Positions 9,843-18,125 of a stretch of DNA of 64,000 nucleotides are shown here, piece by piece; the stretch's first letter is position 1, and each line of letters begins with the position of its first letter. The notes below the pieces were generated by a model that saw only the letters and a list, made by a program, of their open reading frames with translations, ran no database searches and was not told where the DNA came from. The DNA lies in contig NZ_DS544873.1 in the NCBI RefSeq assembly GCF_000154725.1, forward strand, positions 252,762 through 316,761, in the 5' to 3' direction. The position numbers and the translations under genes were made by a program. Source of the stretch: Kordia algicida OT-1 (GTDB lineage Bacteria > Bacteroidota > Bacteroidia > Flavobacteriales > Flavobacteriaceae).

Positions 9843-11507
9843 ATGAAAGTACGTATCATAATAGCATTGTTGTTTTTGTGTTCTTTATCAATAAAGGCAC
9901 AAACAGAAGATAGTATCGAAGACGTACTCAAATTTCAGATAGCAGAAACCACTATAGATTCTTTAAAAGTACCGTTGTTATTAAAATTAGCGGAACATGT
10001 GTATCAATTTGATGTAGATGAAGCGCGTGAAATTGCACTCCAAGCAAAAGACATCGCTGACGATATTGCATCAAACAGCGTATATTATCAAAAACAACGA
10101 ATACATCTGTATCAAACACTTGCTGAATGCGATCAATTGCAAGACAAAACATTAAGTTCTCTTGAATACATACAAAAAGCCATTGACATTGCCAATACCA
10201 TCAACGACACCAAAAGTTTACGAAAATCATATCGTATCAGAGGAATTTTATCTATCAAAAATAAAGACACCATCAAAGGAAAAGAGTTCTACAAAAAGTC
10301 TGTTGACATTGGAAAAAAAGTCAATGACTCTGTCGGAATTGCAGATTCATATATGTATTTGGGCGTGTTATCTTATCATGAAAATAATGGAAAAGATTCC
10401 ATGTCGTATTATATGAACTTATCCAAAAAGTATGATAATTCTCTTGAAAATTTGATACACACGGATGTGAATTTGGCAACGTTCTACATCTTCGATCAAG
10501 ATTATGAAAAAGCACGAAAAATATATGAAAGCCTAATTGAACCACACAAAAAAGTCAAAAACTATCTCGGTTTGAGTAATTGCTATTTGAATTTGGGAAA
10601 TGTATATGCTTTTTTAAATCAGAAGGAAAAATCGTTGCAAGCGTTGGACAGTGCCATTGCATATTCCAAAATTTTAGGCAATAAGGATTTTTTGGAATCT
10701 CAGTATTTATCACGACGTAACATCAATTTGCATTTTAAAGATTACAAAGCGGCAATGCTAGATTTTGAAATGCACAAAAAATATTACGATTCCCTCAACG
10801 ATTTGCAAGCGGCGAAGCGTTTTACCGAATTGGAACTCAACTATAAATTTGCGAAAGAAAAAGAAATTGCGGCAATTCAGTTGAAAAACGAGCAATCGAA
10901 AAAAACATTGTATATCATTTTACTTGTGGTCACGATTGTTGGAGCGATTATCGCTTTTGTTTTAGTTCGAAAAAATAACAAACAACGCTTACAATTGAAG
11001 GAAAACGAATTAAAACTCAAAGAAGTTGAAAAATTAAAAGCCGATTTAGCCTTAGCAAATAGAGAAAAAGAACTCAAAAAAGTAGTCATAGAAAACTCCA
11101 TCACCGAAGAAGTACTCAACAAAACCTTAGACGACATCAAAGAAATCATCACATTTGAAAACGAAAAAGAGCGAAAACTGGCGTTAAAGTCTTTATCTGC
11201 TTCGTTACTTTCAGAAAAAACGGCAAAAACTACCACTTCAAACACGCAGAATTATTTGGATGAGGTAAGTATTGATTTCAAAGTGAAATTGGATACACAT
11301 TTTCTAACCTTAAAACCGAGAGAAAAAGAATTGCTTTGTATGATGAAATTGGGATTGAGTACTTCCGAAATCAGCAAATTATTCAACACTACAATTGCTT
11401 CTATAAAATCGTCAAGATATCGAATTCGTAAAAAATTAGAACTAAATTCAGACGATGATATCATTGCATATATTGAAACAAAAAGCACTTCAGATTTAGA
11501 TTCATAA
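9843..11507 (+). CDS. TPR-containing membrane regulator with LuxR-type HTH
   Basis: Protein of 554 residues from the chosen start, which begins with a signal sequence (MKVRIIIALLFLCSLSIKAQ). A periplasmic or extracytoplasmic part of tetratricopeptide-type helices (about 20-345) is followed by one membrane segment (about 355-376), a charged coiled coil (about 385-450) and a LuxR/GerE-type helix-turn-helix at the C terminus (about 487-540; LKPREKELLCMMKLGLSTSEIS). This architecture is common in Bacteroidota and would couple an outside signal to DNA binding at the membrane. The frame is open 32 codons upstream, but that part overlaps the repeat arm and lacks a signal peptide. Target genes are unknown. 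Confidence 0.85.
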   Translation: MKVRIIIALLFLCSLSIKAQTEDSIEDVLKFQIAETTIDSLKVPLLLKLAEHVYQFDVDEAREIALQAKDIADDIASNSVYYQKQRIHLYQTLAECDQLQDKTLSSLEYIQKAIDIANTINDTKSLRKSYRIRGILSIKNKDTIKGKEFYKKSVDIGKKVNDSVGIADSYMYLGVLSYHENNGKDSMSYYMNLSKKYDNSLENLIHTDVNLATFYIFDQDYEKARKIYESLIEPHKKVKNYLGLSNCYLNLGNVYAFLNQKEKSLQALDSAIAYSKILGNKDFLESQYLSRRNINLHFKDYKAAMLDFEMHKKYYDSLNDLQAAKRFTELELNYKFAKEKEIAAIQLKNEQSKKTLYIILLVVTIVGAIIAFVLVRKNNKQRLQLKENELKLKEVEKLKADLALANREKELKKVVIENSITEEVLNKTLDDIKEIITFENEKERKLALKSLSASLLSEKTAKTTTSNTQNYLDEVSIDFKVKLDTHFLTLKPREKELLCMMKLGLSTSEISKLFNTTIASIKSSRYRIRKKLELNSDDDIIAYIETKSTSDLDS

Positions 11508-11529
11508 TATATTCTCCGTTTCATAATTT

Positions 11530-11565
11530 CAAAAAGCCATTAATATACTGTTGATGGCTTTTTTT
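11530..11565 (+). terminator. Rho-independent terminator of the TPR/LuxR gene
   Basis: Stem AAAAAGCCAT / ATGGCTTTTTT around a short loop, ending in a T-run, 23 bp after the stop codon. Confidence 0.8.
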
Positions 11566-11769
11566 ACGGTTAAAATGTATTGAAAATCAATATTTTATGA
11601 TTTTGATACCCTTTTGATACCACCCAAAACTTGTAACAAATCCGACATAAGACTTCCTTTGTTTAGAAGTAAAAGCGATACTTTTTTGAGTAAAAATACC
11701 AATTACTAATGTGCCGAATTTACTATTACAATACAATTAAAAAATGTGTTAAAAATTGAATCCGTTTTT

Positions 11770-11809
11770 TTCCTTTTTGAAGTTGATTTTTCCGTTTCAA
11801 GGAGTTTTG
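11770..11809 (+). promoter_or_regulatory. Two-part upstream element, copy A
   Basis: TTCCTTTTT at 11770-11778 and TTCCGTTTCAAGGAGTTTT from 11790, with 20 bp between the starts of the two parts. The same arrangement and spacing recurs at 14791-14830. This copy lies 160 bp before the T9SS cargo gene. The rest of the 442-bp spacer 11508-11949 holds the terminator above and no gene. Confidence 0.5.
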
Positions 11810-11949
11810 TAAGGCATAAGTAAGTTATATCAAAGACATTAGTTGAAAATAATAACAGCATGTAAAACGACTCTATTCAACCAACTTTAAAAAAAGAACA
11901 ATAAACAATTATCAGAAAAACTAGATACAAATACTAAATATTAAAAACG

Positions 11950-12765
11950 ATGAACAAATTTACTTTTACCAATCTCTGCATAGCAATTTATTGTCTATGT
12001 ACAATGCAACTAAACGCACAAGACGGTTATACGTACACGCTAATTCACAATGGCGGCTATAGTTTTTCTGTAGGAGCTGTGCCAAATGCAAGTACATCCA
12101 ATTTTCCAACATCAGTACAGAGTTACGGATTCACTATTATCGTACCTGATGGCGTTACTGCAGTAATTACTTCTTCCTTAGGAAATGGTGCAGCAACTAC
12201 ATTTTTTGATGGAAACAACGTAGGACAACCAACGATTGATGGTTATTTAATCACAGAAACCTTAGGAAGTCCTATTGCATTACCAGCGCCATCTGTAGCA
12301 ACCACAACACCTATGGTAACTTTTGAAATACAAGGAACTCCAACGAGTGGAATTATAGAAATACTAGCTAATAACGCTGCGCTTGCAACGGCAGTTACGC
12401 CGCTAAAAAGTTTTATGTCAGCGGATATGGAAGATGACGGTTCAGCTGCGTTTTCCAACAGAGTAGATCCAAATGGTTCAGGTTTGTCTGGAGACAGCAC
12501 ATTCGATTTTACAACGCTTTCTTTAGCAGATATAAAGTTTGAAAATCTTTCAATATATCCAAATCCAGCTACTGATGTGGTGAATATCAACTACACTGAA
12601 ACACCTTTGCAAAAAATTGAAATTTACAATCTCAACGGACAATTATTACAAACAAAAACGACGCAAATGGAAAGATTTCAGATTCACAACTTACAAGCGG
12701 GCATGTACCTCATGAAATTGTACACTAACAATGCAAATACAACAATCAAATTAATCAAACAATAA
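11950..12765 (+). CDS. Secreted protein with T9SS type A sorting domain
   Basis: Protein of 271 residues with an N-terminal signal peptide (about 1-24, ending LNAQD) and a C-terminal T9SS type A sorting domain (about 198-271: FENLSIYPNPATDVVNI, then KIEIYNLNGQ, then GMYLMKL). The middle is a beta-rich domain (about 25-150) of a kind seen in other flavobacterial secreted proteins with no known function, then a linker rich in Gly, Ser and Asp. It should be exported by Sec, passed through the type IX system and anchored or released at the cell surface. It stands alone. Confidence 0.88.
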   Translation: MNKFTFTNLCIAIYCLCTMQLNAQDGYTYTLIHNGGYSFSVGAVPNASTSNFPTSVQSYGFTIIVPDGVTAVITSSLGNGAATTFFDGNNVGQPTIDGYLITETLGSPIALPAPSVATTTPMVTFEIQGTPTSGIIEILANNAALATAVTPLKSFMSADMEDDGSAAFSNRVDPNGSGLSGDSTFDFTTLSLADIKFENLSIYPNPATDVVNINYTETPLQKIEIYNLNGQLLQTKTTQMERFQIHNLQAGMYLMKLYTNNANTTIKLIKQ

Positions 12766-12952
12766 ATAATACATCCCAAATCCAGTCAAGAATACTAATG
12801 ATATAATAAATTATTTTTTTAGTTGAAAATCAGAATTTTACGAAATTTTTTAAGTGTAATTTATAATAGAAGTTTAATTTATTTCAAGGTCACTTCATTA
12901 GTATTAAAAATCTACGCTATGGCTTTTAACCATATTACAACAACACAATGAT

Positions 12953-14614
12953 ATGATTCCTAAAATACAATATACAAAAAGCGGAAACCTAAGCATTGCC
13001 TATCAAGTTTTTGGTTCAGGACCTGTAGATTTGGTTTATATTCCAGGTTGGATTTCCAACATTGACTGGATGTGGGCGTGTCCAGAATTGGTAGATTTTT
13101 TTGAAGAACTTGGGAAAGTCGCACGAATTATTCTTTTTGACAAAAGAGGAACAGGTTTGTCCGATCGTATTGTGGAACTTTCGACACTTGAAGAACGCAT
13201 GGAAGACATCAAAGCCGTCATGGACGCCACGAACTCCAAAAAAGCCATTCTATTTGGACATTCGGAAGGCGGAAGTGTTTCGGCTTTATTTAGTGCAACA
13301 TATCCAAACAGAGTATTGGCGCTGATTACATTTGGAATTTTTGCAAAACGACGCTATTCTGAAGATTATCCATGGGCACCAACCGACGAAGAACGTCAGA
13401 AAGTGTACGACATGATTGAGCACAACTGGGGAAGTGGTGAAATGAACTTAGAATCGCTAGTGCCATCCAAAGCAAATGATCGACAATTTATGAGTTGGTT
13501 GGCAAGTTATTTTCGCTCAGGTGCAAGTCCTAGAGCGGCTTTGAAATTAACTAAAATGAACACGCAAGTTAATATCATTGATATTTTAGAATACATCAAA
13601 GTGCCGACATTGCTCATGCAGCGAACTAATGATATTGACGTAAAAATAGAAGAAGGAAAGTTTATTTCGGAACGTATCAAAGATGCAAAATTTGTTGAAT
13701 TTGACGGAAACGATCATCTCTTTTGGGCAGGAAATACCCAAGAAGTATTAGAGGAAATAAAAACATTTATTCGAGAATTGCCACCGTGTGATAATTGTCA
13801 CAAAAAACGACTTGCCACGATGCTTTTTGGGCATATGTTTACGGTTTCTAATAATGGCATTCAATCGCAAATGCTAGAAGAAATCATTCAGCAAAAAGGC
13901 GGAAAAATTCTAACCATAGAAAAAAAGTTTTTTGTGGCTTCTTTTGAAGTGCCGAGCAAGGCAATTTGTACAGGAATGTCACTATTAAACACATACAGAG
14001 AAAAAGCAATTCCTTTTGCCGCGGGCATTTACATGAAAGAAAGTGATGATAGCCAAATTACGCCGTTAGATCATAGAGATAATTATATGATTACGTCTAT
14101 TTTATCACTCATCAAACCGAATAAAATTGTGGTTACGCAAGCCATCAAACATTTGCTATCGGGAGTTGCGTTCAATTTTACAAAAAACACCTCTATTCTA
14201 ACTTATAAAACGCATCAACTTTGCAAATTGTATCACGTAACTGACAAATCGAACACACACGTAAAAACCTCTTTTCCGTATAGCTTCTCGAAGTACGATT
14301 CATTTTTGGAAGACGTACTAAAAATTATCGATGAACATTTGGATAATAATAATTTTGGTGTGGAAATGTTAACAAAAGAAACAGGCGTAAGCGAACGAAA
14401 GTTACAAAGACGCATCAAAGAAACCACAGGGAAATCACCAGGACAACTAATAACTTTCATTCGACTCAACAAAGCAAAATCTGCCTTGGTAGGAAAAATT
14501 GATACGGTGGCTGAAATCGCGTTCAAATTTGGGTTTTCCAGTCCGTCATATTTCTCAAAATGTTTCAAGAAAGAATTCGGAATTCGTCCTACAGAAGTAG
14601 TCAGAACCAATTAA
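12953..14614 (+). CDS. Alpha/beta hydrolase fused to cyclase-like region and AraC-type HTH
   Basis: Fusion protein of 553 residues. Residues 1-285 are an alpha/beta hydrolase with the nucleophile elbow GHSEGG (Ser about 104), FDKRGTGLSDR (about 60) and a late Asp/His pair (NDHLFW, about 253). Residues 290-365 look like the start of the cyclase homology domain often found after this hydrolase type, but the metal-binding Asp residues are absent (MLFGHMF where LFTDI is usual), so it is probably a sensor remnant. Residues 440-553 are an AraC/XylS DNA-binding domain with both helix-turn-helix units (VSERKLQRRIK; FGFSSPSYFSKCFKKEFG). It is most likely a ligand-responsive transcription factor. No signal peptide. 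Confidence 0.85.
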   Translation: MIPKIQYTKSGNLSIAYQVFGSGPVDLVYIPGWISNIDWMWACPELVDFFEELGKVARIILFDKRGTGLSDRIVELSTLEERMEDIKAVMDATNSKKAILFGHSEGGSVSALFSATYPNRVLALITFGIFAKRRYSEDYPWAPTDEERQKVYDMIEHNWGSGEMNLESLVPSKANDRQFMSWLASYFRSGASPRAALKLTKMNTQVNIIDILEYIKVPTLLMQRTNDIDVKIEEGKFISERIKDAKFVEFDGNDHLFWAGNTQEVLEEIKTFIRELPPCDNCHKKRLATMLFGHMFTVSNNGIQSQMLEEIIQQKGGKILTIEKKFFVASFEVPSKAICTGMSLLNTYREKAIPFAAGIYMKESDDSQITPLDHRDNYMITSILSLIKPNKIVVTQAIKHLLSGVAFNFTKNTSILTYKTHQLCKLYHVTDKSNTHVKTSFPYSFSKYDSFLEDVLKIIDEHLDNNNFGVEMLTKETGVSERKLQRRIKETTGKSPGQLITFIRLNKAKSALVGKIDTVAEIAFKFGFSSPSYFSKCFKKEFGIRPTEVVRTN

Positions 14615-14790
14615 ACGATCACCATAAATAAGCGATTATTCTTCTTCAAAAAATCGCATACAATTGACGGAAAATTACTAGCATAAAACGGATTTGTTAC
14701 AGAGAAAGCTATCAATTGAAATTACATTTACTTCAAATATAAATTCGTGATAAATGCACGAAACAAGCAGGGAATCAGCGTGTAGAAGAA

Positions 14791-14830
14791 TTCCTTTTTA
14801 ACGCTCAAAATTCCGTTTCAAGCAGTTTTT
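14791..14830 (+). promoter_or_regulatory. Two-part upstream element, copy B
   Basis: TTCCTTTTT at 14791-14799 and TTCCGTTTCAAGCAGTTTT from 14811, the same parts and the same 20-bp spacing as at 11770. It lies 117 bp before the cytochrome lipoprotein gene. The 313-bp spacer 14615-14927 holds nothing else I can name. Confidence 0.5.
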
Positions 14831-14927
14831 ATAAAGTTTATACATAAAACGGTCATTAATTTACATCGTTCAAAATAGAATGATAAAACAAGAAATATCC
14901 ATAAAGTAAAAACCATAATAGAATTCA

Positions 14928-15311
14928 ATGAAAATTAAACTAAAAGCAATGTATCGAAAATTTACCTTACTGACGGTCTCTGTAGTAGTAATTGTACTCT
15001 ACAACTGTACAACAAATACTATTGACGAAGGCGATGTTGAAGATTTACCTCCAATCCAAGAAGTGGTAACTTACGAGGACGATGTGCAAGCGATAATTGT
15101 AACAAATTGCGTCAACTGTCACAGCGGACCCAATGCAAACGCAGGTTTACAACTCACAAGTTATGTAAACGTAAGAGCTGCTGCTGAGCAAGGAAATCTT
15201 GTAAATCGTATCAACAATGCAGCGAATCCAATGCCACCATCAGGACAATTGCCGCCAGAAACGCGCCAAATTATTGACCAATGGGTTGCAGATGGGTACC
15301 TTCAAAATTAA
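14928..15311 (+). CDS. Cytochrome c-like lipoprotein
   Basis: Small exported protein of 127 residues. An N-terminal hydrophobic segment ends in a lipobox-like VVVIVLYNC (Cys about 27), and a single c-type heme site CVNCH lies near residue 63, followed by a distal MPPSGQLPPE stretch whose Met may be the axial ligand. It is predicted to be a periplasmic, membrane-anchored electron carrier. An alternative start eight codons in (ATG 14949) would give a more usual signal peptide. It is the first gene of a compact four-gene run with a YceI protein, an OB-fold protein and a DUF5777 barrel. Confidence 0.82.
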   Translation: MKIKLKAMYRKFTLLTVSVVVIVLYNCTTNTIDEGDVEDLPPIQEVVTYEDDVQAIIVTNCVNCHSGPNANAGLQLTSYVNVRAAAEQGNLVNRINNAANPMPPSGQLPPETRQIIDQWVADGYLQN

Positions 15312-15345
15312 TAGTGAAACAACACCTAAAATAATAATAAGCAAC

Positions 15346-15891
15346 ATGAAAAAAATACTCATCCTGTGCATGTTTATAACAGTAGGAACTGTGACGGCAC
15401 AAAAATATTTTACCAAAACTGGTGAAACCGATTTTAAAGCTTCGGTAGAAGCCTTTGAGCCAGTTGAAGCTAAAAGCAATAGTACAACAGCTATCTTAAA
15501 AGTAGATTCGGGCGATTTGGCAGCGTTACTATTTATCAAATCCTTTCACTTTAAAGTAGCGTTAATGGAAGAACATTTTAATGAAAACTATATGGATTCA
15601 GACAAGCATCCAAAAGCAACTTTCAAAGGGAAACTGAAAAACTTCTCTATGTCAGATATATCTAGTACAGCAAAAGAATATCAACTATCAGGAATACTAA
15701 CTGTTCGCGGAAAAACCAAGGAAATTACAACAACTGCAAAGGTTTCAAAAAATGGCGAAAAAATTACAATCGACTCATTTTTTTCCGTAAAACCACAAGA
15801 CTTCGACATTGATATTCCAAGTATCGTGAGAAAAAAAATCGCAAAAAAAATTAACGTAACACTACATTATGAGCTTGTCGAAAAAAAGTAA
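15346..15891 (+). CDS. YceI family periplasmic protein
   Basis: Protein of 181 residues with a signal peptide (about 1-20, ending VTAQ) and the YceI lipocalin-like fold. The typical motif around MEEHFNENYMDSDKHPKATFKG is present, followed by the GILTVRGKTKEI strand. YceI proteins bind polyisoprenoid or quinone-like lipids and often sit beside cytochromes, which fits the gene before it. The reading frame extends 43 codons upstream, but the ATG at 15346 gives the signal peptide. It overlaps the next gene by 23 bp. Confidence 0.9.
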   Translation: MKKILILCMFITVGTVTAQKYFTKTGETDFKASVEAFEPVEAKSNSTTAILKVDSGDLAALLFIKSFHFKVALMEEHFNENYMDSDKHPKATFKGKLKNFSMSDISSTAKEYQLSGILTVRGKTKEITTTAKVSKNGEKITIDSFFSVKPQDFDIDIPSIVRKKIAKKINVTLHYELVEKK

Positions 15892-16267
15892 ATTCATCAT
15901 CTCGTTTTTAATAGCGTTTGTACTTGCATTTATCATCGCATACAATTACGCTTACAAATCACACACTGCTATTGAAGACATGGAAGTTGCTTACGCTGGG
16001 AACACGCAAGAATTTCTTAGCAAAGTAAAAGAAACTCCAGAAGCGTGGACACAAGGCGAAAAAGTCATTCAACTCACAGGATTAATTACTGCCATAGATG
16101 ACAAAGGAATTTCGTTGAACGAAAGCATCTACTTTCAATTGGCAGAAGGAACAACTACCGAAAATTTGGCAGAAGGAAAAAAAATAATAATCAAAGGAAG
16201 AATTATTGGTTATGACGACTTGTTAGAAGAACTAAAACTAGACAAAGCCATTATTGTCAAAAAATAA
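15869..16267 (+). CDS. Membrane-anchored OB-fold (tRNA_anti-like) protein
   Basis: Protein of 132 residues with one N-terminal membrane segment (about 8-27) and a C-terminal beta-barrel of the OB type (about 62-130; VIQLTGLITAIDDKG, then GKKIIIKGRIIGYDD). It fits the tRNA_anti-like family, which is extracytoplasmic in Bacteroidota and of unknown function. It overlaps the YceI gene and is followed 5 bp later by the DUF5777 gene, so translation is probably coupled. Confidence 0.72.
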   Translation: MSLSKKSKFIISFLIAFVLAFIIAYNYAYKSHTAIEDMEVAYAGNTQEFLSKVKETPEAWTQGEKVIQLTGLITAIDDKGISLNESIYFQLAEGTTTENLAEGKKIIIKGRIIGYDDLLEELKLDKAIIVKK

Positions 16268-16272
16268 CACAC

Positions 16273-17124
16273 ATGAAACATTACTACATACTAGCAATAT
16301 GCTGTTTATTCAGTATAGGAATGCACGCGCAAGACGATTTATTGGATGAATTAGAAGACGAAGCTACACCAGAAACTTTTGTCTCACCTGCGTTTAAAGC
16401 CATGAAAATTGGAAACTTACAATCGACTAAAGTTGCCGCAAAAGGCGATTTCTATTTATACGTATCGCACCGATTTGGAACCTTAGAAGATGGATTATCT
16501 ACCTTTTTTGGATTTGACAATGCAAACACGAAAATTCAATTGGTTTATGGACTTTTTGAAGGTTGGCAATTTGGAATCAGTAGAGAATCATTACGTAAAA
16601 CTTACGCGCTTTCTACAAAAGTGAATCTAAAAAGTCAATCAGATAACTTTCCGGTCAATTTGGTTGGATACGCTACTGCGAATATCAACACACAAGTACG
16701 AAAAGATCGTTTTCCATTTTTACGTTTCGAAGATCGTTTAAGCTACACAACACAACTATTAATTTCACGCAGATTTAGCAATAGCTTTTCATTCGAATTA
16801 GCACCATCATACGTGCGTCACAACTTAACACTAGAAGCACCTCAAAAACACGATCAATTTGCATTGGGAGCAGGCGGACGTTTAAAAGTAAGCAAGCGCA
16901 TGTCTATCAACATGGATTATGCATACAATTTTAGTAGAGCAGATGGAACAGCATTTAGAAATCCGTTTACAATTGGCGTAGATATTGAAACAGGCGGGCA
17001 CGTATTTCAATTGTTATTTTCTAATGCGCAATCTACCAATGAGCCTGGCTTTTTAAGCTATGCAGAAGGCGATTGGGGCGACGGCGATGTTTTTTTCGGA
17101 TTTAATATTGTGCGTGTATTCTAA
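16273..17124 (+). CDS. DUF5777 family outer-membrane beta-barrel protein
   Basis: Protein of 283 residues with a signal peptide (about 1-19, ending GMHAQ), a short acidic stretch, then alternating amphipathic strands with a terminal aromatic residue (RVF at the end), as in outer-membrane barrels. It fits family DUF5777. It is the last gene of the operon with the cytochrome, YceI and OB-fold genes, and a bidirectional terminator follows. A role with the cytochrome in the envelope is inferred from position only. Confidence 0.82.
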   Translation: MKHYYILAICCLFSIGMHAQDDLLDELEDEATPETFVSPAFKAMKIGNLQSTKVAAKGDFYLYVSHRFGTLEDGLSTFFGFDNANTKIQLVYGLFEGWQFGISRESLRKTYALSTKVNLKSQSDNFPVNLVGYATANINTQVRKDRFPFLRFEDRLSYTTQLLISRRFSNSFSFELAPSYVRHNLTLEAPQKHDQFALGAGGRLKVSKRMSINMDYAYNFSRADGTAFRNPFTIGVDIETGGHVFQLLFSNAQSTNEPGFLSYAEGDWGDGDVFFGFNIVRVF

Positions 17125-17163
17125 AAGAAAATCTTACCTATCAACTACTGATCTACTTACACT

Positions 17164-17197
17164 AAAAAAGGCTTTCAACAACTTGAAAGCCTTTTTG
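17164..17197. terminator. Bidirectional terminator
   Basis: Stem AAAGGCTTTCAA / TTGAAAGCCTTT with a CAAC loop and A/T runs on both sides. It serves the DUF5777 operon on + and precursor peptide 1 on -. Confidence 0.85.
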
Positions 17198-17221
17198 TTA
17201 CATTCTATAATTATATTGGTA

Positions 17222-17506
17222 TTAGTAACATTGCATACCATTACAAAAACTATACAGCGCTGTTTTGTCACAGCCGTAATTAGTTTGCGGTGGACAACCA
17301 TTTGTTGGACAGTTTTGTGTTTGTGGTGGACATCCGTTATTAGTAGCGCAATCGTCTGTTTGACACTCAAACTCCGACAAACATGGCTCAGCGGTTCCTG
17401 TCCAAGATTGATAATTTGTTCCTCCTTTTAAACCGTCAGATGCTAAAGAAGCTACACTCGATTTCTTTAACGCTAATTGTTTTAAGTTAATTTGCTTTTT
17501 TTTCAT
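17222..17506 (-). CDS. Cys-rich GG-leader natural-product precursor 1
   Basis: Peptide of 94 residues. The leader (about 1-28) is lysine-rich with the pattern K-x-x-L-x-x-L-x-L-K-K-S-x-V-A-S-L and ends in a GG-type cleavage site. The core opens with the conserved QSWTGTAEPC, continues with repeats of the CPPQTQNC / NGCPPQT kind, and ends in CY; it has 9 Cys. The leader fits the precursors annotated in Bacteroidota as class I lanthipeptides or GG-type natural products. The core has Ser and Thr as well as Cys, so lanthionine rings are possible, as are disulfides. The modifying enzyme is not in this window. Confidence 0.8.
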   Translation of the reverse strand: MKKKQINLKQLALKKSSVASLASDGLKGGTNYQSWTGTAEPCLSEFECQTDDCATNNGCPPQTQNCPTNGCPPQTNYGCDKTALYSFCNGMQCY

Positions 17507-17563
17507 GATTATATAAAATTTATGATTAAAACCTAAAAGTAGAAATTACTCACAAAAATTATC

Positions 17564-17578
17564 TATGGAAAATCCGTA
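17564..17578 (-). promoter_or_regulatory. Shared palindromic operator, copy 1
   Basis: TACGGATTTTCCATA on the minus strand, a palindrome of the form TAnGGAnnnTCCnTA. It lies 58 bp before the precursor 1 start codon and about 22 bp upstream of a TACTTTT -7-like box. Two more exact copies stand at the same place before precursors 2 and 3. Confidence 0.75.
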
Positions 17579-17602
17579 GTAAAAGTAAGTTTTGAAAAGT
17601 CA

Positions 17603-17640
17603 AAAAAAACAGAGCTTTCAGTATTAACACTGAAAGCTCT
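17603..17640 (-). terminator. Terminator of precursor 2
   Basis: 12-bp perfect stem AGAGCTTTCAGT / ACTGAAAGCTCT with a 6-nt loop and, on the minus strand, a following T-run. Confidence 0.85.
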
Positions 17641-17671
17641 TAAAATAATTTTTATGTAAGAAAGATTTTTA

Positions 17672-17971
17672 CTAGTAGCAGTATACTCCTGGAGGGCATA
17701 CAGAATGTGAGTTACATAATAATGTTTGTGGTGGACAATTTTGTGTTTGTGGTGGACATCCATTTGTGTAACAACCATTAGTTTGTGGTGGACAACCATC
17801 TGTAGGTTGAGGACAACCGTTAGTTCCTCCACAATTGAATTCTGATGGGAAACATGGCTCAGCCGTTCCTGTCCAAGACTGGAATCCTCCCGTAACGCTA
17901 TTAGACTCTAATGAAGCTACTCTAGACTTTTTTAAAGCTAATTGTTTTAAATTTACCTTCTTTTTTTTCAT
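17672..17971 (-). CDS. Cys-rich GG-leader natural-product precursor 2
   Basis: Peptide of 99 residues. The leader (about 1-28, MKKKKVNLKQLALKKSRVAS then LE...GG) is nearly identical to that of precursor 3. The core holds FQSWTGTAEPC, then FNC, a run of NGCPPQT / DGCPPQT units, and the tail CNSHSVCPPGVYCY; it has 10 Cys. The frame opens 10 codons earlier, but the chosen ATG matches its two paralogs in leader length and distance to the operator. It has its own promoter and terminator. Same family call and doubts as precursor 1. Confidence 0.8.
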   Translation of the reverse strand: MKKKKVNLKQLALKKSRVASLESNSVTGGFQSWTGTAEPCFPSEFNCGGTNGCPQPTDGCPPQTNGCYTNGCPPQTQNCPPQTLLCNSHSVCPPGVYCY

Positions 17972-18027
17972 GATTTCTAGGTTTGCGGTTAAAAAATGCA
18001 AAGTAGAAAAAAGATATAGCTTTATTT

Positions 18028-18042
18028 TATGGAAAATCCGTA
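18028..18042 (-). promoter_or_regulatory. Shared palindromic operator, copy 2
   Basis: The same 15-bp sequence as at 17564, here 57 bp before the precursor 2 start and 23 bp upstream of a TACTTTG -7-like box. Confidence 0.75.
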
Positions 18043-18062
18043 ATAAAAGTAAGTTTTAGTCC

Positions 18063-18094
18063 AAAAAAAAGGCTTTCAAATACATGAAAGCCTT
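18063..18094 (-). terminator. Terminator of precursor 3
   Basis: Stem AAGGCTTTCA / TGAAAGCCTT with a run of eight or more T on the minus strand. Confidence 0.82.
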
Positions 18095-18125
18095 ATTCTT
18101 CTTTATTGTTATTATCGAAAATTTC

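Noticed and set aside
17060..17431. Plus-strand frame of 123 codons over the terminator and precursor 1
   Set aside because: It reads through a strong bidirectional terminator and is the complement of a Cys-rich gene, giving spurious Trp/Cys content.
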